Positions 8,364 to 16,357 of a DNA stretch of 35,200 bases are shown one piece after another (position 1 is the first letter of the stretch; each line of letters opens with the position of its first letter). The notes under the pieces are model-generated. The model saw nothing but the letters and a program-made list of their open reading frames with translations, ran no database searches and was not told the DNA's origin. The stretch comes from Pseudohongiella sp. (lineage in GTDB: Bacteria; Pseudomonadota; Gammaproteobacteria; Pseudomonadales; Pseudohongiellaceae). The position numbers and the translations under genes are program-made. The stretch spans positions 1-35,200 of the forward strand of contig JABMOK010000044.1 in assembly GCA_013204155.1 (NCBI GenBank), given 5' to 3'.

Positions 8364-8891
8364 ATGCAAAGATCTATCCTATTCATCACCTGTGCATTCA
8401 TCACCTGTGCATTCATTGGCACACAAGTATTTGCGCAATCGACACTGCCCGCGGTGGATGTGACGGCTTCACAAATAGAAACCTTCATCGATGCTCTCCC
8501 CAAAGATCGAATTAGCGACCGGCCTATTCGGGTGGTTGAAGTAGGAGGTTACAAAACCGGGGTATATGGCGTATTTCGACCCCAGTCGCTCTCTGGTGAT
8601 GCGATCCGACACGAAACCAGTGTGACCGAGATTTACTATATGCTGGAAGGGTCGGGAACACTTGTTACCGGCGGCAGTATAGCCGAGGAGCATCAAACCG
8701 GTATCAGTCCGAATACGAAAACACCGAATTTTGCGGGTACAAGAATTGATAATGGCGTTAGCAGAAAGGTTAAACCCGGCGATGTGGTAATCATTCCGGG
8801 CAGTGTTCCACATTGGTGGAGCAGTCTGGATTCTGACATTCGTTATCTGATTTTCAGGCCCGACCCCGAAAACCTGCAAACTGCCCGTTAG
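8364..8891 (+). CDS. Exported cupin-domain protein
   Basis: A Sec signal peptide (residues 1 to about 24, ending VFAQ) leads into a single cupin barrel. The metal-binding set is His83 and Glu89 in the first motif (HETSVTEIYYMLEG) and His150 in the second (PGDVVIIPGSVPHWW). The second His of the usual HxH is replaced by Thr85. The protein should therefore be a periplasmic small-barrel protein that may bind a metal; enzymes, isomerases and sugar- or lactone-binding proteins all occur in this superfamily, so no reaction is assigned. The signal peptide carries an exact 15-base tandem duplication that repeats ITCAF. A good ribosome site (GGGGAAG) precedes the ATG. The gene is flanked on both sides by GGGTCAG-type repeat relics. 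Confidence 0.85.
   Translation: MQRSILFITCAFITCAFIGTQVFAQSTLPAVDVTASQIETFIDALPKDRISDRPIRVVEVGGYKTGVYGVFRPQSLSGDAIRHETSVTEIYYMLEGSGTLVTGGSIAEEHQTGISPNTKTPNFAGTRIDNGVSRKVKPGDVVIIPGSVPHWWSSLDSDIRYLIFRPDPENLQTAR
8381..8410. repeat. 15-base tandem duplication in a signal peptide
   Basis: ATTCATCACCTGTGC occurs at 8381-8395 and again at 8396-8410, in frame, doubling five residues of the hydrophobic core of the cupin signal peptide. A partial third copy (ATTCAT) follows. Confidence 0.95.
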
Positions 8892-8914
8892 CAGGACGTC
8901 AGAGAAAACCCAGG

Positions 8915-8936
8915 GGGGTCAGGTCTCCATTTACAT
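8915..8936. repeat. GGGGTCAG-type relic after the cupin gene
   Basis: GGGGTCAGGTCTCCATTTAC and the next bases resemble sequences that flank REP-associated tyrosine transposases. A similar GGGTCAG core is at 8141, so the cupin gene sits between two. Identification is by eye only. Confidence 0.35.
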
Positions 8937-9058
8937 ATTGAAGGGTAATAGGGGAAGTGTTTAGATCATTGTAGTTTTTCTCTGGCCCAATTGTGCTTAC
9001 AAAACCCTGATAAACTGAGTACCATAGCCGAAAATTAACAGGCTAATGGATTTTGTTT

Positions 9059-9484
9059 ATGCCATACAAAATTACCCACGAAAGTTCGGACGGCGGAATA
9101 ATAACGACTTATTCGGGTGTAGTTACCGATGAAGAATTTATGGCATGCACCAAAGAGAAATTCCATATCGGTGAAAAATTCCTCTCAAATAAAGAAATAA
9201 ACTCGTATCGTTATTCGATTAGTGATTTCTCAGCTGTTACGGATTTTAAGGTTTCTGTAGATACAGTTAAGAACAATGCCTCTCGTTCTAAAGCCGTCAT
9301 GTCAGTCAACGACATTGGGTTAATGGCTGTAGTTGCCCCCAATGATCTGGAATTTGCTATGGGGAGATTGTGGCAGGCTTACGCGAGTAGCCAGGGTGAC
9401 AGGATAAAAATATTCAAGAGTAGAGAAGAAGCGGATATCTGGGTATGCGAAAATAAGAAAGACATAATTACACCAAACACTTGA
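9059..9484 (+). CDS. Small SpoIIAA/STAS-like protein
   Basis: This 142-residue soluble protein has the alternating strand-helix pattern of the SpoIIAA-like (STAS-related) proteins: an opening strand pair (YKITHES, GIITTYSGVV), a helix with DEEF, a central SISDFSAV strand and a C-terminal helix with a REEADIWV ending. Such proteins are usually small, with no known enzyme activity. The ORF can be opened at a TTG (9053), but GGA at 9048-9050 is correctly spaced for the ATG at 9059. A second protein of the same general type is on the other strand at 14392. Nothing around it suggests a partner kinase or phosphatase. The fold is a moderate-confidence call and the function is unknown. Confidence 0.7.
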   Translation: MPYKITHESSDGGIITTYSGVVTDEEFMACTKEKFHIGEKFLSNKEINSYRYSISDFSAVTDFKVSVDTVKNNASRSKAVMSVNDIGLMAVVAPNDLEFAMGRLWQAYASSQGDRIKIFKSREEADIWVCENKKDIITPNT

Positions 9485-9623
9485 CGGCGTTAGAGTCGAC
9501 TCATTGCCATTACAGTTCGAAACCAGGCTTGGCGGATTAATTGTTTTCGAGGCGTGTAGTATTTGATGTATTTGGCGCTAGGTTTATTTTATTAGTGTCC
9601 CCATTAGTTTGTAGAGTAATCAC

Positions 9624-10964
9624 ATGTCTGTTAAAGATCGCGTGAAGAAGATTAAACACATTGCCCGGGCCGGTCTGCCGGAGTCATCGGCTACGCTTGA
9701 AGAGGCACTTCGAGAAACGGGCATTGACCCTGATCGTCTCTCCATTTTTAAGCTTGGACAAAGGCAACACTTATTAGTCTCCGCCGTCGCGCCGTGGTTA
9801 AAGAGAATGTTCATCGGCCTGGGTCTCTGGCTGCTTGTTGTTGTTATTGAATTCTCTGGTTTTCATTTCGCCGAGTTTCTCCAGGCCGCATTCGCGTTAA
9901 TCATCGGGCTCATTATTTTGCAGGCCGCCTGTGAAGCGCTGATAACAGCTACCGAGAGACTGGCGGCGCGTCTGCACTGGAACCACTACGCGGCGGGAAC
10001 TGTCGCGGAAATTCTTTCCACTGCTCCCGAGCTTGTTGTGATCGCGTTTATAGTGCCGGTAAGTCCCACCATGGCTTTTTTGCTTACCTTGATTACCATC
10101 TATAACAATGCCCTGGTGTTCAGCGTCTACTCTTTTTTTCTCCCCAAGGACAAACGGGGAAAATTTCTAATGCCGGCACCGATTACCGAGGTGGGCACCC
10201 AAATTTTGATTGGTGGCGGGGCGATGGGATTGATTCTAGGTCTGGTAATGCTGACATTCAATTCAGAGCCGCAAGCAAAAAGCAGTTTTGCGCCGGTTGA
10301 TCTGCTATTCATCAGCCTCATTCTGGGAGCGATTTTTCTCTGCTATCTATATAAATTGGTGACCAGTTATGCTGAGGAAGAAGCCGAGGTGCGTGAGAAT
10401 CTCGGCATGTCCCAGGATGACATCGAGCAGCGGTTGAATCTGGTTTATGAAAATGTGGATAAAAGTTCTTTCGGCGTTATCGCGGGCTTGTTTTTAATTG
10501 GCCTGTTTGGCGCGGTAATAGGGGGCGAGCAGGTTTCCGAATTTGCCAGCACCATGATCAAAGATCTGGAAATCAACAATATCCTGACGGCATTAATACT
10601 GGCCATTTTTGCGGGCATGAGCGAATACGTAATTCTTTGGAAATCCCATCGTAAACAAGAATACGGGATTGCTCTGGCAAATGCCTTCGGCGGCATCACC
10701 CAGGTGATGTTTTTGGTGTTGCCATTCACGCTAGTGTGTATAGCTGGATATCAGCTTTTGATAGATCCTGAACATGTCGATTTGCCGATTCAGTTTTCGA
10801 TTACCAATATCTTTTTACTGATATTTTTGTTTCCCACATTTTATACGCTGTCCTCCTTGCTGGAGGAAGATCACACCCTGGGAATTCTGGACACTGTCAT
10901 AATGGTCGGGATATTTCTGTTTCTGATTGTATTACTAGTCAGTTATGGCTCGGTTAGCGGGTGA
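9624..10964 (+). CDS. Sodium/calcium exchanger-family membrane protein
   Basis: This is an integral membrane protein with about 10-11 hydrophobic segments after a cytoplasmic N-terminal region of about 50 residues. Two internally related blocks resemble the alpha repeats of the Ca/cation antiporter (CaCA) superfamily. The first has AAGTVAEILSTAPELVV (about residues 123-139). The second has AIFAGMSEYVI (about 328-338) followed by ALANAFGGITQ. Acidic residues in these blocks (Glu128, Glu136, Glu335) are candidates for ion coordination. An acidic cytosolic loop (about 250-280) sits between the halves. Expected role: exchange of Ca2+ or another cation against H+ or Na+ at the inner membrane. The motifs are degenerate, so the transported ion is uncertain. 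The stop codon overlaps a 16-base tandem repeat. Confidence 0.78.
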   Translation: MSVKDRVKKIKHIARAGLPESSATLEEALRETGIDPDRLSIFKLGQRQHLLVSAVAPWLKRMFIGLGLWLLVVVIEFSGFHFAEFLQAAFALIIGLIILQAACEALITATERLAARLHWNHYAAGTVAEILSTAPELVVIAFIVPVSPTMAFLLTLITIYNNALVFSVYSFFLPKDKRGKFLMPAPITEVGTQILIGGGAMGLILGLVMLTFNSEPQAKSSFAPVDLLFISLILGAIFLCYLYKLVTSYAEEEAEVRENLGMSQDDIEQRLNLVYENVDKSSFGVIAGLFLIGLFGAVIGGEQVSEFASTMIKDLEINNILTALILAIFAGMSEYVILWKSHRKQEYGIALANAFGGITQVMFLVLPFTLVCIAGYQLLIDPEHVDLPIQFSITNIFLLIFLFPTFYTLSSLLEEDHTLGILDTVIMVGIFLFLIVLLVSYGSVSG

Positions 10965-10999
10965 TGAGTATAGGAGTTGATGGATATAGGAGTAGATAG
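10963..10999. repeat. Tandem repeat, 2 x 16 bases, starting in a stop codon
   Basis: GATGAGTATAGGAGTT (10963-10978) and GATGGATATAGGAGTA (10979-10994) are two similar units, followed by a GATAG fragment. The array begins at the second base of the exchanger stop codon TGA (10962-10964). Further stops in the array close all three frames by 10999. Confidence 0.7.
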
Positions 11000-11001
11000 C
11001 C

Positions 11002-11014
11002 CCAGTTCAACTGG
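11002..11014. other. 13-base palindrome before cysK
   Basis: CCAGTT-C-AACTGG is palindromic around one central base. It lies in the 178-base gap between the exchanger and cysK. It could be a protein site or a short hairpin; nothing decides between them. Confidence 0.3.
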
Positions 11015-11142
11015 CCAGCAGAGGGAGGGCCATTTTGCCGGCATTCCTGCTCATAAGCATTAGGGATTTCCCCTTACGCTAAAAACTATTGTATATTTGC
11101 CTTGAGCCTATTTGTGGTGCCATTTAAGAAAAGGGACGAGCT

Positions 11143-12096
11143 ATGATCTACAGCAATATTCTTGAGACCATCGGTAATACACCTGTCGTTAAGCTGCAGC
11201 GATTGGCGCCTGACAATCAGCATATTTACGCGAAACTGGAAGCATTCAATCCACTAGCTTCGGTGAAGGACAGGCTCGCCATTGCGATCATAACTGACGC
11301 GGAAAGAAGAGGAACCTTGCAGCCTGGCCAAACTGTTATCGAGGCGACTTCCGGCAACACCGGAATTGCCTTAGCGATGGTATGCGCGGTAAAGGGTTAC
11401 CCGTTCGTGGCCACGATGGCTGAATCTTTTTCGATTGAGCGCCGCAAGATCATGAAGGCGCTAGGGGCGAAAGTTATACTCACCCCCGCGGCGGAGCGAG
11501 GTTCCGGTATGGTGCGGCGAGCCGAAGAATTGGCCGCCAAACATGGCTGGTTCCTGGCCAGCCAGTTTGATAATCCTGCCAATCCTGCCTATCACCGAAA
11601 TACCACCGGGCCAGAGATCCTAAGTGACTTCGCGGGCCGGGATCTGGACTATTTTGTCTCCGGTTGGGGCACGGGCGGTACCATAACCGGGACTTCTCAA
11701 ATGCTCAAACTCGCCCGGCCCGAAATTTCTATCATTGCCGTCGAGCCGGAGAACGCGGCGCTTCTCTCTGGAGCTGAGTGGCAGCCGCACAAAATTCAGG
11801 GTTGGGTGCCGGATTTTATACCGTCGGTTTTGGATAAGTCGGTTGTCGATGAATTGGTGCTGGTATCGGATGATGAGGCGATCAGCACCGCACAGGCGCT
11901 AGCGGCAAAGGAAGGAATATTCTGTGGAATCTCGGCAGGCGCCACAATGGCCGCCGCATTGAAAGTGGCAAAATCTGCTCCAGCGGGGAAAACATTTGTG
12001 GTCATGCTGCCGGATACCGGTGAGCGGTATTTGTCGACTCCTCTGTTTGCAGATATCTCCGAAGAGTCTGATGATGAATGGCTCGCTACTCAGTAA
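11143..12096 (+). CDS. cysK: Cysteine synthase (O-acetylserine sulfhydrylase)
   Basis: This PLP enzyme makes cysteine from O-acetylserine and sulfide, the last step of sulfate assimilation. The PLP lysine is Lys42 in NPLASVKDR. The substrate loop EATSGNTG, the phosphate-binding loop GTGGT and the C-terminal PDTGERYLST are all present; that last motif is typical of CysK-type enzymes. The length of 317 residues matches the family. A good ribosome site (AGGGACGAG) precedes the ATG. The gene stands apart from the cysB/cysH region some 16 kb away. Residues are intact and the call is firm, although CysK and CysM isozymes cannot be separated with full certainty from motifs alone. Confidence 0.94.
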   Translation: MIYSNILETIGNTPVVKLQRLAPDNQHIYAKLEAFNPLASVKDRLAIAIITDAERRGTLQPGQTVIEATSGNTGIALAMVCAVKGYPFVATMAESFSIERRKIMKALGAKVILTPAAERGSGMVRRAEELAAKHGWFLASQFDNPANPAYHRNTTGPEILSDFAGRDLDYFVSGWGTGGTITGTSQMLKLARPEISIIAVEPENAALLSGAEWQPHKIQGWVPDFIPSVLDKSVVDELVLVSDDEAISTAQALAAKEGIFCGISAGATMAAALKVAKSAPAGKTFVVMLPDTGERYLSTPLFADISEESDDEWLATQ

Positions 12097-12123
12097 AGCG
12101 AGCCGCGATCGGGACTGACCGAG

Positions 12124-12153
12124 AGAGCCGAAATGGTTTGAAGCCATCAGCTC
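12124..12153. other. Hairpin-forming segment after cysK
   Basis: AGAGC...ATGG pairs with CCAT...GCTCT around the loop TTTGAAG, with an internal bulge. No T-run follows. It might slow transcription past cysK. The minus strand looks superficially like a tRNA anticodon arm, which I rejected. Confidence 0.3.
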
Positions 12154-12229
12154 TACCGAACTACGGCAGCTAAAGTAAGCGAAGTATTTGGACAGGCCTC
12201 AATTATTTGCATACCAGAAGATTATCGAA

Positions 12230-12649
12230 ATGACTGATTCAACGATCGCTGGCAAGCCCTGGGCATTGTGGAAGATTGGAATTGTCACCGCTATCGCTTC
12301 GGCAATTGGCAATCTTGTGCTCATGATGCTTACAATATCTTCACTTGCCGTGCCAGATAGCTTTGCCCCACTCACTCCTGCGCCTATCGTTCTATGGTCA
12401 TTCATCGGTGCATTTGGCGCAATCGGTGCCTACGCATTGATTAGAAGAAGGAGCGATTCACCACAGAAAGTCTTTGCTGTCGTTTCGGTGCTGGTACTTA
12501 TTCTTTCGTTTCTTCCTGATGTGGTACTGGTAAATGTCGCCGAAGGACCTTTCGGCGGCGCGACTACGGGTGCAATCATCGTATTAATGCTCATGCATGT
12601 TATTTCTTTTGCGATTGTGGTGCCGATGCTGCGCAGCTTGGCGAAATAA
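12230..12649 (+). CDS. Small four-helix membrane protein (DUF6069-like)
   Basis: This protein of about 139 residues has four hydrophobic segments with the pattern seen in the DUF6069 family of small integral membrane proteins. A first helix carries the polar stretch IASAIGNLVL, a second follows PAPIVLWSFIG, a basic loop RRRSD comes next, then a helix with DVVLVN and a last helix ending at a cytoplasmic LRSLAK. I chose the ATG at 12230 because AGAAG lies at a suitable distance before it; the upstream TTG at 12188 would add an unlikely polar tail. No function is known for the family. It is not obviously linked to its neighbours. Confidence 0.72.
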   Translation: MTDSTIAGKPWALWKIGIVTAIASAIGNLVLMMLTISSLAVPDSFAPLTPAPIVLWSFIGAFGAIGAYALIRRRSDSPQKVFAVVSVLVLILSFLPDVVLVNVAEGPFGGATTGAIIVLMLMHVISFAIVVPMLRSLAK

Positions 12650-12807
12650 GCCGGCTATTGCTGCTGAGAATCATGCTGAAGCGGCGTTACACATCCGCTC
12701 CAGTCATTAGCCGGCAGTAGCGGCATCATCGCAACGCGATAGACCACGCCTCGTCTTGGGCGAACAAACTCGGCTACAAAATCCAAAGCTTTTGGAGATC
12801 CGGATAA

Positions 12808-14325
12808 ATGTCAGACCGACAAGCTAAATTTCTGCTCGCCGTAGCTCTGTTGCTTGCGTCGAGCATTATTCAGGCAGGCACACCGGTCATCAGGGCCAAT
12901 GATACTGTGGGAAGTATCGTAGTTTCTTCGACTGACTCGCTGAGTGTCAGCATTAGCATGACTGATGCAGTTGCCGGTCCCGTGGTCGATTGGTGGGTTG
13001 CCGTGGTGACTCCGCTGCCTGCTCCCGATGATGTTTACTTTTTCAATGGATCAAGCTGGACAACCGAAAGCGTTGTCGCGTACCAACAAGCACCCAGCAA
13101 TATAGATTCTCTCGAAATTCTTACTGTCTCGGATCTCCCCGTGGGCATGTATACATTCTATTTTGCTATCGATTCGAATCCCGACGGGAAGCTGGATATG
13201 GATTTACTGACAGTCGCCAGCGTCGAATTATCAGTACAAACTGTTGTAGAACAGACTCCAGGCTCTTGCGGCACAGGAACCGATATTTTTAGCGTGTCGC
13301 CATTAGAGAGCGATGCGTATTTTCAAATAGATCCCTTAGGTGCAACGAACCCATCCGGCCACACATTCCCTACGGCTCACACTTATATGATGCTCGCTGA
13401 CAACACGGTTGCTCGCGATGTTTTTTCCCCGAGTGCGCTACGCCTCAGCCAGGTGAATCTGGTGGAAAACTTGAGCACGGGCGATACCGATTACAGCATT
13501 AGCTTCACGCCCTGTCCCGAAGTAACCGGCTACTTTGATCATATGTCGTCTCTCAATAGCGAGATTAATAGCCAGCTCGGTTCGTTTGAGAATTGTAATC
13601 AGTACTTTGCCGGCGCCGAAGAGTACCGCTTCTGCTCTCAGTCTGTCGCAATCAATATCGAGGTGGGCTACAGGCTGGGAACTGTAGGTGGAGTTGCAGC
13701 TCAGGGCTCGGCGGCGCTCGATTTCGGTTTGCGCGATTCTCGAGTCACGCCTCTGCATTATGCCAATCCTGGTAGGCTGGTAAATTCCGACCAGGTGTAT
13801 GTTGTTTGCCCGTATGACTATTTTGGGTCAGGCGCGGTCAAAACGACACTTTTTGAGAAACTGGGTAGCGCCAGAACTGACGCGCCGGTGTGTGGCACTG
13901 TCGAATATGATATCGACAATACCCTGCAAGGGCGCTGGTATCTTCAAGATAGCAACGATTTCGGCGAGAGTGACCATATAGCACTTGTGCCTTCTAATAA
14001 GAAGCCGGTAACAGCCGGTGTTATTTCTATTGGTAATGGTGATGTGGGTACGGACGCGTACTTTTTTGATTATCAGGGTAGTGGGTTGATCAATAGAAAC
14101 TTTCGTGACGTCAGTCAATTCGAGACAGTTTATTGTTGGGATACGCTTCGAAATCGAGAAGAAGCTCTTGCTACAGGACACTCTCAAGCTCTTGGGGGAA
14201 TTGTTTTCATCAAGTTAATTGATGAAAACAATATCATGCTCGAGCGATCAACTCAGTCGAGTAGTTGCCCCGCCGGTGTTAGCGCACTCAACTTCGGTAG
14301 CAATGCTGTTGGTTTTGAAAGATAA
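12808..14325 (+). CDS. Exported orphan protein of 505 residues
   Basis: I do not recognise this protein. It starts with a clear Sec signal peptide (to about residue 23, ending IIQA) and has no later membrane segment, so it is periplasmic, secreted or surface-bound. The first third (about 25-150) has beta-rich, Ser/Thr/Val-rich sequence of the kind found in extracellular beta-sandwich domains (VYFFNGSSWTTES). The rest contains several Cys residues, among them CGTGTD, SFTPCPE, FENCNQ and FCSQS, which could form disulfides. No catalytic motif is evident. GGAG lies before the ATG, next to a 6-bp hairpin TCCAAA/TTTGGA. The coding sequence contains a 14-bp perfect hairpin near its 3' end, and an intrinsic terminator follows. 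Confidence 0.8.
   Translation: MSDRQAKFLLAVALLLASSIIQAGTPVIRANDTVGSIVVSSTDSLSVSISMTDAVAGPVVDWWVAVVTPLPAPDDVYFFNGSSWTTESVVAYQQAPSNIDSLEILTVSDLPVGMYTFYFAIDSNPDGKLDMDLLTVASVELSVQTVVEQTPGSCGTGTDIFSVSPLESDAYFQIDPLGATNPSGHTFPTAHTYMMLADNTVARDVFSPSALRLSQVNLVENLSTGDTDYSISFTPCPEVTGYFDHMSSLNSEINSQLGSFENCNQYFAGAEEYRFCSQSVAINIEVGYRLGTVGGVAAQGSAALDFGLRDSRVTPLHYANPGRLVNSDQVYVVCPYDYFGSGAVKTTLFEKLGSARTDAPVCGTVEYDIDNTLQGRWYLQDSNDFGESDHIALVPSNKKPVTAGVISIGNGDVGTDAYFFDYQGSGLINRNFRDVSQFETVYCWDTLRNREEALATGHSQALGGIVFIKLIDENNIMLERSTQSSSCPAGVSALNFGSNAVGFER
14200..14232. other. 14-bp perfect inverted repeat inside the exported orphan gene
   Basis: ATTGTTTTCATCAA (14200-14213) is followed by the 5-base loop GTTAA and the exact reverse complement TTGATGAAAACAAT (14219-14232). 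It lies in frame in the last 10% of the 12808-14325 gene. This is a far longer perfect stem than expected in coding DNA. Confidence 0.95.
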
Positions 14326-14361
14326 GGCAATAATAAAAGACTAAGATTAGTTTCTTTACTT

Positions 14362-14390
14362 CAGGAAGAATGGATGGCTTTCCTGTTTTT
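14362..14390 (+). terminator. Intrinsic terminator
   Basis: CAGGAA (14362-14367) pairs with TTCCTG (14380-14385) around a 12-base loop and is followed at once by TTTTT (14386-14390). It lies 36 bases after the stop of the exported orphan gene and 2 bases before the end of the convergent gene. The stem is short. Confidence 0.6.
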
Positions 14391-14391
14391 A

Positions 14392-14814
14392 TCAGTATTC
14401 CAGAGCCACACTATTTCTTTCGACTTCAGTTTCAGCTAACCAATCGATTGCTTCCCGTAGACCATCTGTAATCATTGCCGGAAATTTTCTGCGGACTGCT
14501 ACATCCAGACCTGGATTATAGTCAGCGATATTGTCCGCATTGACTACGAATACCATCCTGATCGGTAAGCCGCCAAATTTAAGATAGATCTCGTATTTAT
14601 CAATAATTTTTTCGTAGAAAATAATTTTGTTAACTGCGCTAATATTGCCACCTGCCTTGCGCATATCGATCAGCACTCTGGGCGCAGCAGAAGCGCGGCA
14701 ATGGAGCAGTATTTCCAAAAAGAAATCAATGGAGTCTTGCGGATCGTCATGATTACCCCTTACTTCGCAGAGTAGATAATCAGTTTTATCGAGAAGGTTA
14801 AATTCCAAGGACAT
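14392..14814 (-). CDS. Small SpoIIAA/STAS-like protein
   Basis: This 140-residue soluble protein shows the SpoIIAA-like (STAS-related) pattern: two opening strands (FNLLDKTDYLLCEVRGN), an amphipathic helix (QDSIDFFLEILLHC), a central strand PRVLIDMRKA, a long helix, then IRMVFVVNADN and a C-terminal helix ending in DWLAE. It has the same fold type as the protein at 9059-9484, but the two are not close in sequence. No anti-sigma or kinase partner is nearby. A TATAAT on the minus strand (14841-14846) could be its -10 element. Function is unknown. It is convergent with the exported orphan gene. Confidence 0.72.
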   Translation of the reverse strand: MSLEFNLLDKTDYLLCEVRGNHDDPQDSIDFFLEILLHCRASAAPRVLIDMRKAGGNISAVNKIIFYEKIIDKYEIYLKFGGLPIRMVFVVNADNIADYNPGLDVAVRRKFPAMITDGLREAIDWLAETEVERNSVALEY

Positions 14815-15144
14815 AATAGCCAGCCTGTTTGATAGACTGTATTATAGGAAATTCATGAGTCTTGGCTAATTGATACAAGTCAAGGAAAGTAGCGCAAATA
14901 GCATTTAAATCATCTCGCCTTTTTCTACGGCGCCCGGATGCATCGCCGAAAATCCGTGCTACCCCCCATGAAAGCCACCATTTTTGGGGAATTACTCGAA
15001 TACAGCGGCAAATTACTGGAGTTTTTGGCTCAGTTCAGGTTTCTCCGTTAGTATCGACAGAGCAGGGGCGCTAACAGAAACACGAGCCCCTGGTTTGTAA
15101 GCGACTAATTTGAAAACCACCAGGCAATGCACAAAAGGATCAAA
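14815..15144. other. Intergenic gap between divergent genes
   Basis: About 330 bases separate the STAS-like gene (minus) from yjdM (plus), so promoters for both must lie here. A minus-strand TATAAT is at 14841-14846 without a good -35. AAAGGAT just before 15145 is the ribosome site of yjdM. No gene, repeat or RNA fold was recognised. Confidence 0.45.
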
Positions 15145-15483
15145 ATGAGCAATATTCCCCCATGCCCGAGATGCAATTGTGAATACGCTTACCAGGATGG
15201 TGGGCTGTATATGTGTCCTGAATGTGCTCATGAGTGGACTCAGGAAGAATCGGAGGCCGAGCAGGCGGACAAACAGGTTAAAGACGCTAATGGCAATGTG
15301 CTCACGGATGGCGATACGGTTTCAGTGATTAAGGATTTGAAAGTAAAAGGCTCTTCCTCGGTAGTGAAGGTTGGCACCAGAGTAAAAAATATTCGTCTGG
15401 TGGAGGGCGATCATGATATCGATTGCAAGATTGATGGAATCGGTGCCATGAAGCTGAAATCAGAGTTTGTTAAAAAAGTTTAA
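15145..15483 (+). CDS. yjdM: PhnA/YjdM zinc-ribbon protein
   Basis: The 112-residue product matches the PhnA/YjdM family end to end. It begins with a zinc ribbon, two Cys pairs in CPRC and CPEC, and is followed by the conserved small beta domain with [20 protein letters not shown] and a basic C-terminus FVKKV. Despite the old name, E. coli YjdM is not needed for phosphonate use; its true role is not known. I start at 15145 because AAAGGAT is well spaced for that ATG, whereas an in-frame ATG at 15127 has none. No phn genes are near. Confidence 0.93.
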   Translation: MSNIPPCPRCNCEYAYQDGGLYMCPECAHEWTQEESEAEQADKQVKDANGNVLTDGDTVSVIKDLKVKGSSSVVKVGTRVKNIRLVEGDHDIDCKIDGIGAMKLKSEFVKKV

Positions 15484-15712
15484 TTCTGCCTGATTTGCAA
15501 CTATGTGTTAGACAGGGCTATTCCTCTTGGCTGCAAGTCATTAGTTAACTTCTGCGCCAGATAAGTGCCTATTCAGACGGCTTTCCCTGGGGAGCGAATA
15601 GCGACGGTGACACTTACCGCACGCAGTAATCTGCGCGGCTGTAACCTTTTTGCTGGACTGGACGTCTACATACTAGTGTTTATTAAAACAGCAAAACCAC
15701 GAGGGCTTTAAC

Positions 15713-16357
15713 ATGAAAATTCCACACTGGCCGATATTACCCGCTTCACTGATTATTGCGAGCTCACTGATTAGCGCGCCGGCGATGGCCGCTTCGGTAA
15801 AGAATATCTCCCACCGCGTGGATGCCAGCAACCTCGAATCTGTCGAATTCGACATCTCTGTTGGGGAAATAGTGATAGAAGTGTATGACGGCGAAGAGAT
15901 TCAACTGGAAATTAGACTCGAAGCTCAGCGAAGCTGGTTCTCGCTGCGCAAGCGCAACATCGAAGACATCGAGCTTGAAGTTGGCGGAAGCGGAACTCGC
16001 GTTTTTCTGGGCATAGATGAGCGGAACATCGAACAGAATTGGCGCGTGATGCTACCGGCTAAACTTGCTGTGGATTTGAACGTAGGCGTTGGTGACATCC
16101 GTATCGAAGAATTTTCTAATAATCTGCAGATGGAAGTTGGTGTAGGCGCTGTTCGCGTTGAAGTTAACGGTACCGACTACGCTGAAATTCGTCTTTCCGC
16201 AGGCGTTGGTGACACCTCCATTCGAGGCTTCGACAATCACACCGATAACGAGCGCAGCTTCGTCAGTGCCGAGTCTTACTATCATGGAAAGGGTGAGTTA
16301 GAGATGGAGATGGATATCGAAGTCGGTGTTGGAGACGTTGAAGTTATAAATCGATAA
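15713..16357 (+). CDS. Exported beta-repeat protein (DUF4097-like)
   Basis: A Sec signal peptide (to about residue 26, ending PAMAA) is followed by a domain made of short repeated strands with the recurring VGVGD or VGxG motif: SVGEIVIE, NVGVGDIRIEEF, EVGVGAVRVEV, SAGVGDTSIRGF and EVGVGDVEV. This is the pattern of DUF4097/adhesin-like proteins that fold as right-handed beta structures. There is no lipobox and no second membrane segment, so it is probably a free periplasmic protein. Its function is unknown. The last codons and the stop TAA are the first unit of a 17-base tandem repeat that extends beyond the gene. Confidence 0.78.
   Translation: MKIPHWPILPASLIIASSLISAPAMAASVKNISHRVDASNLESVEFDISVGEIVIEVYDGEEIQLEIRLEAQRSWFSLRKRNIEDIELEVGGSGTRVFLGIDERNIEQNWRVMLPAKLAVDLNVGVGDIRIEEFSNNLQMEVGVGAVRVEVNGTDYAEIRLSAGVGDTSIRGFDNHTDNERSFVSAESYYHGKGELEMEMDIEVGVGDVEVINR

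Noticed and set aside
12118-12160. tRNA-like arm on the minus strand after cysK, with a 7-base loop like that of tRNA-Sec
   Set aside because: There is no matching T arm (GGTTCGA) or acceptor stem, so only one hairpin resembles a tRNA.
12721-12807. Short plus-strand frame before the exported orphan gene with protein-like residues
   Set aside because: It is only 28 codons long behind a stop and has no start or family match; a gene remnant is possible but not supportable.
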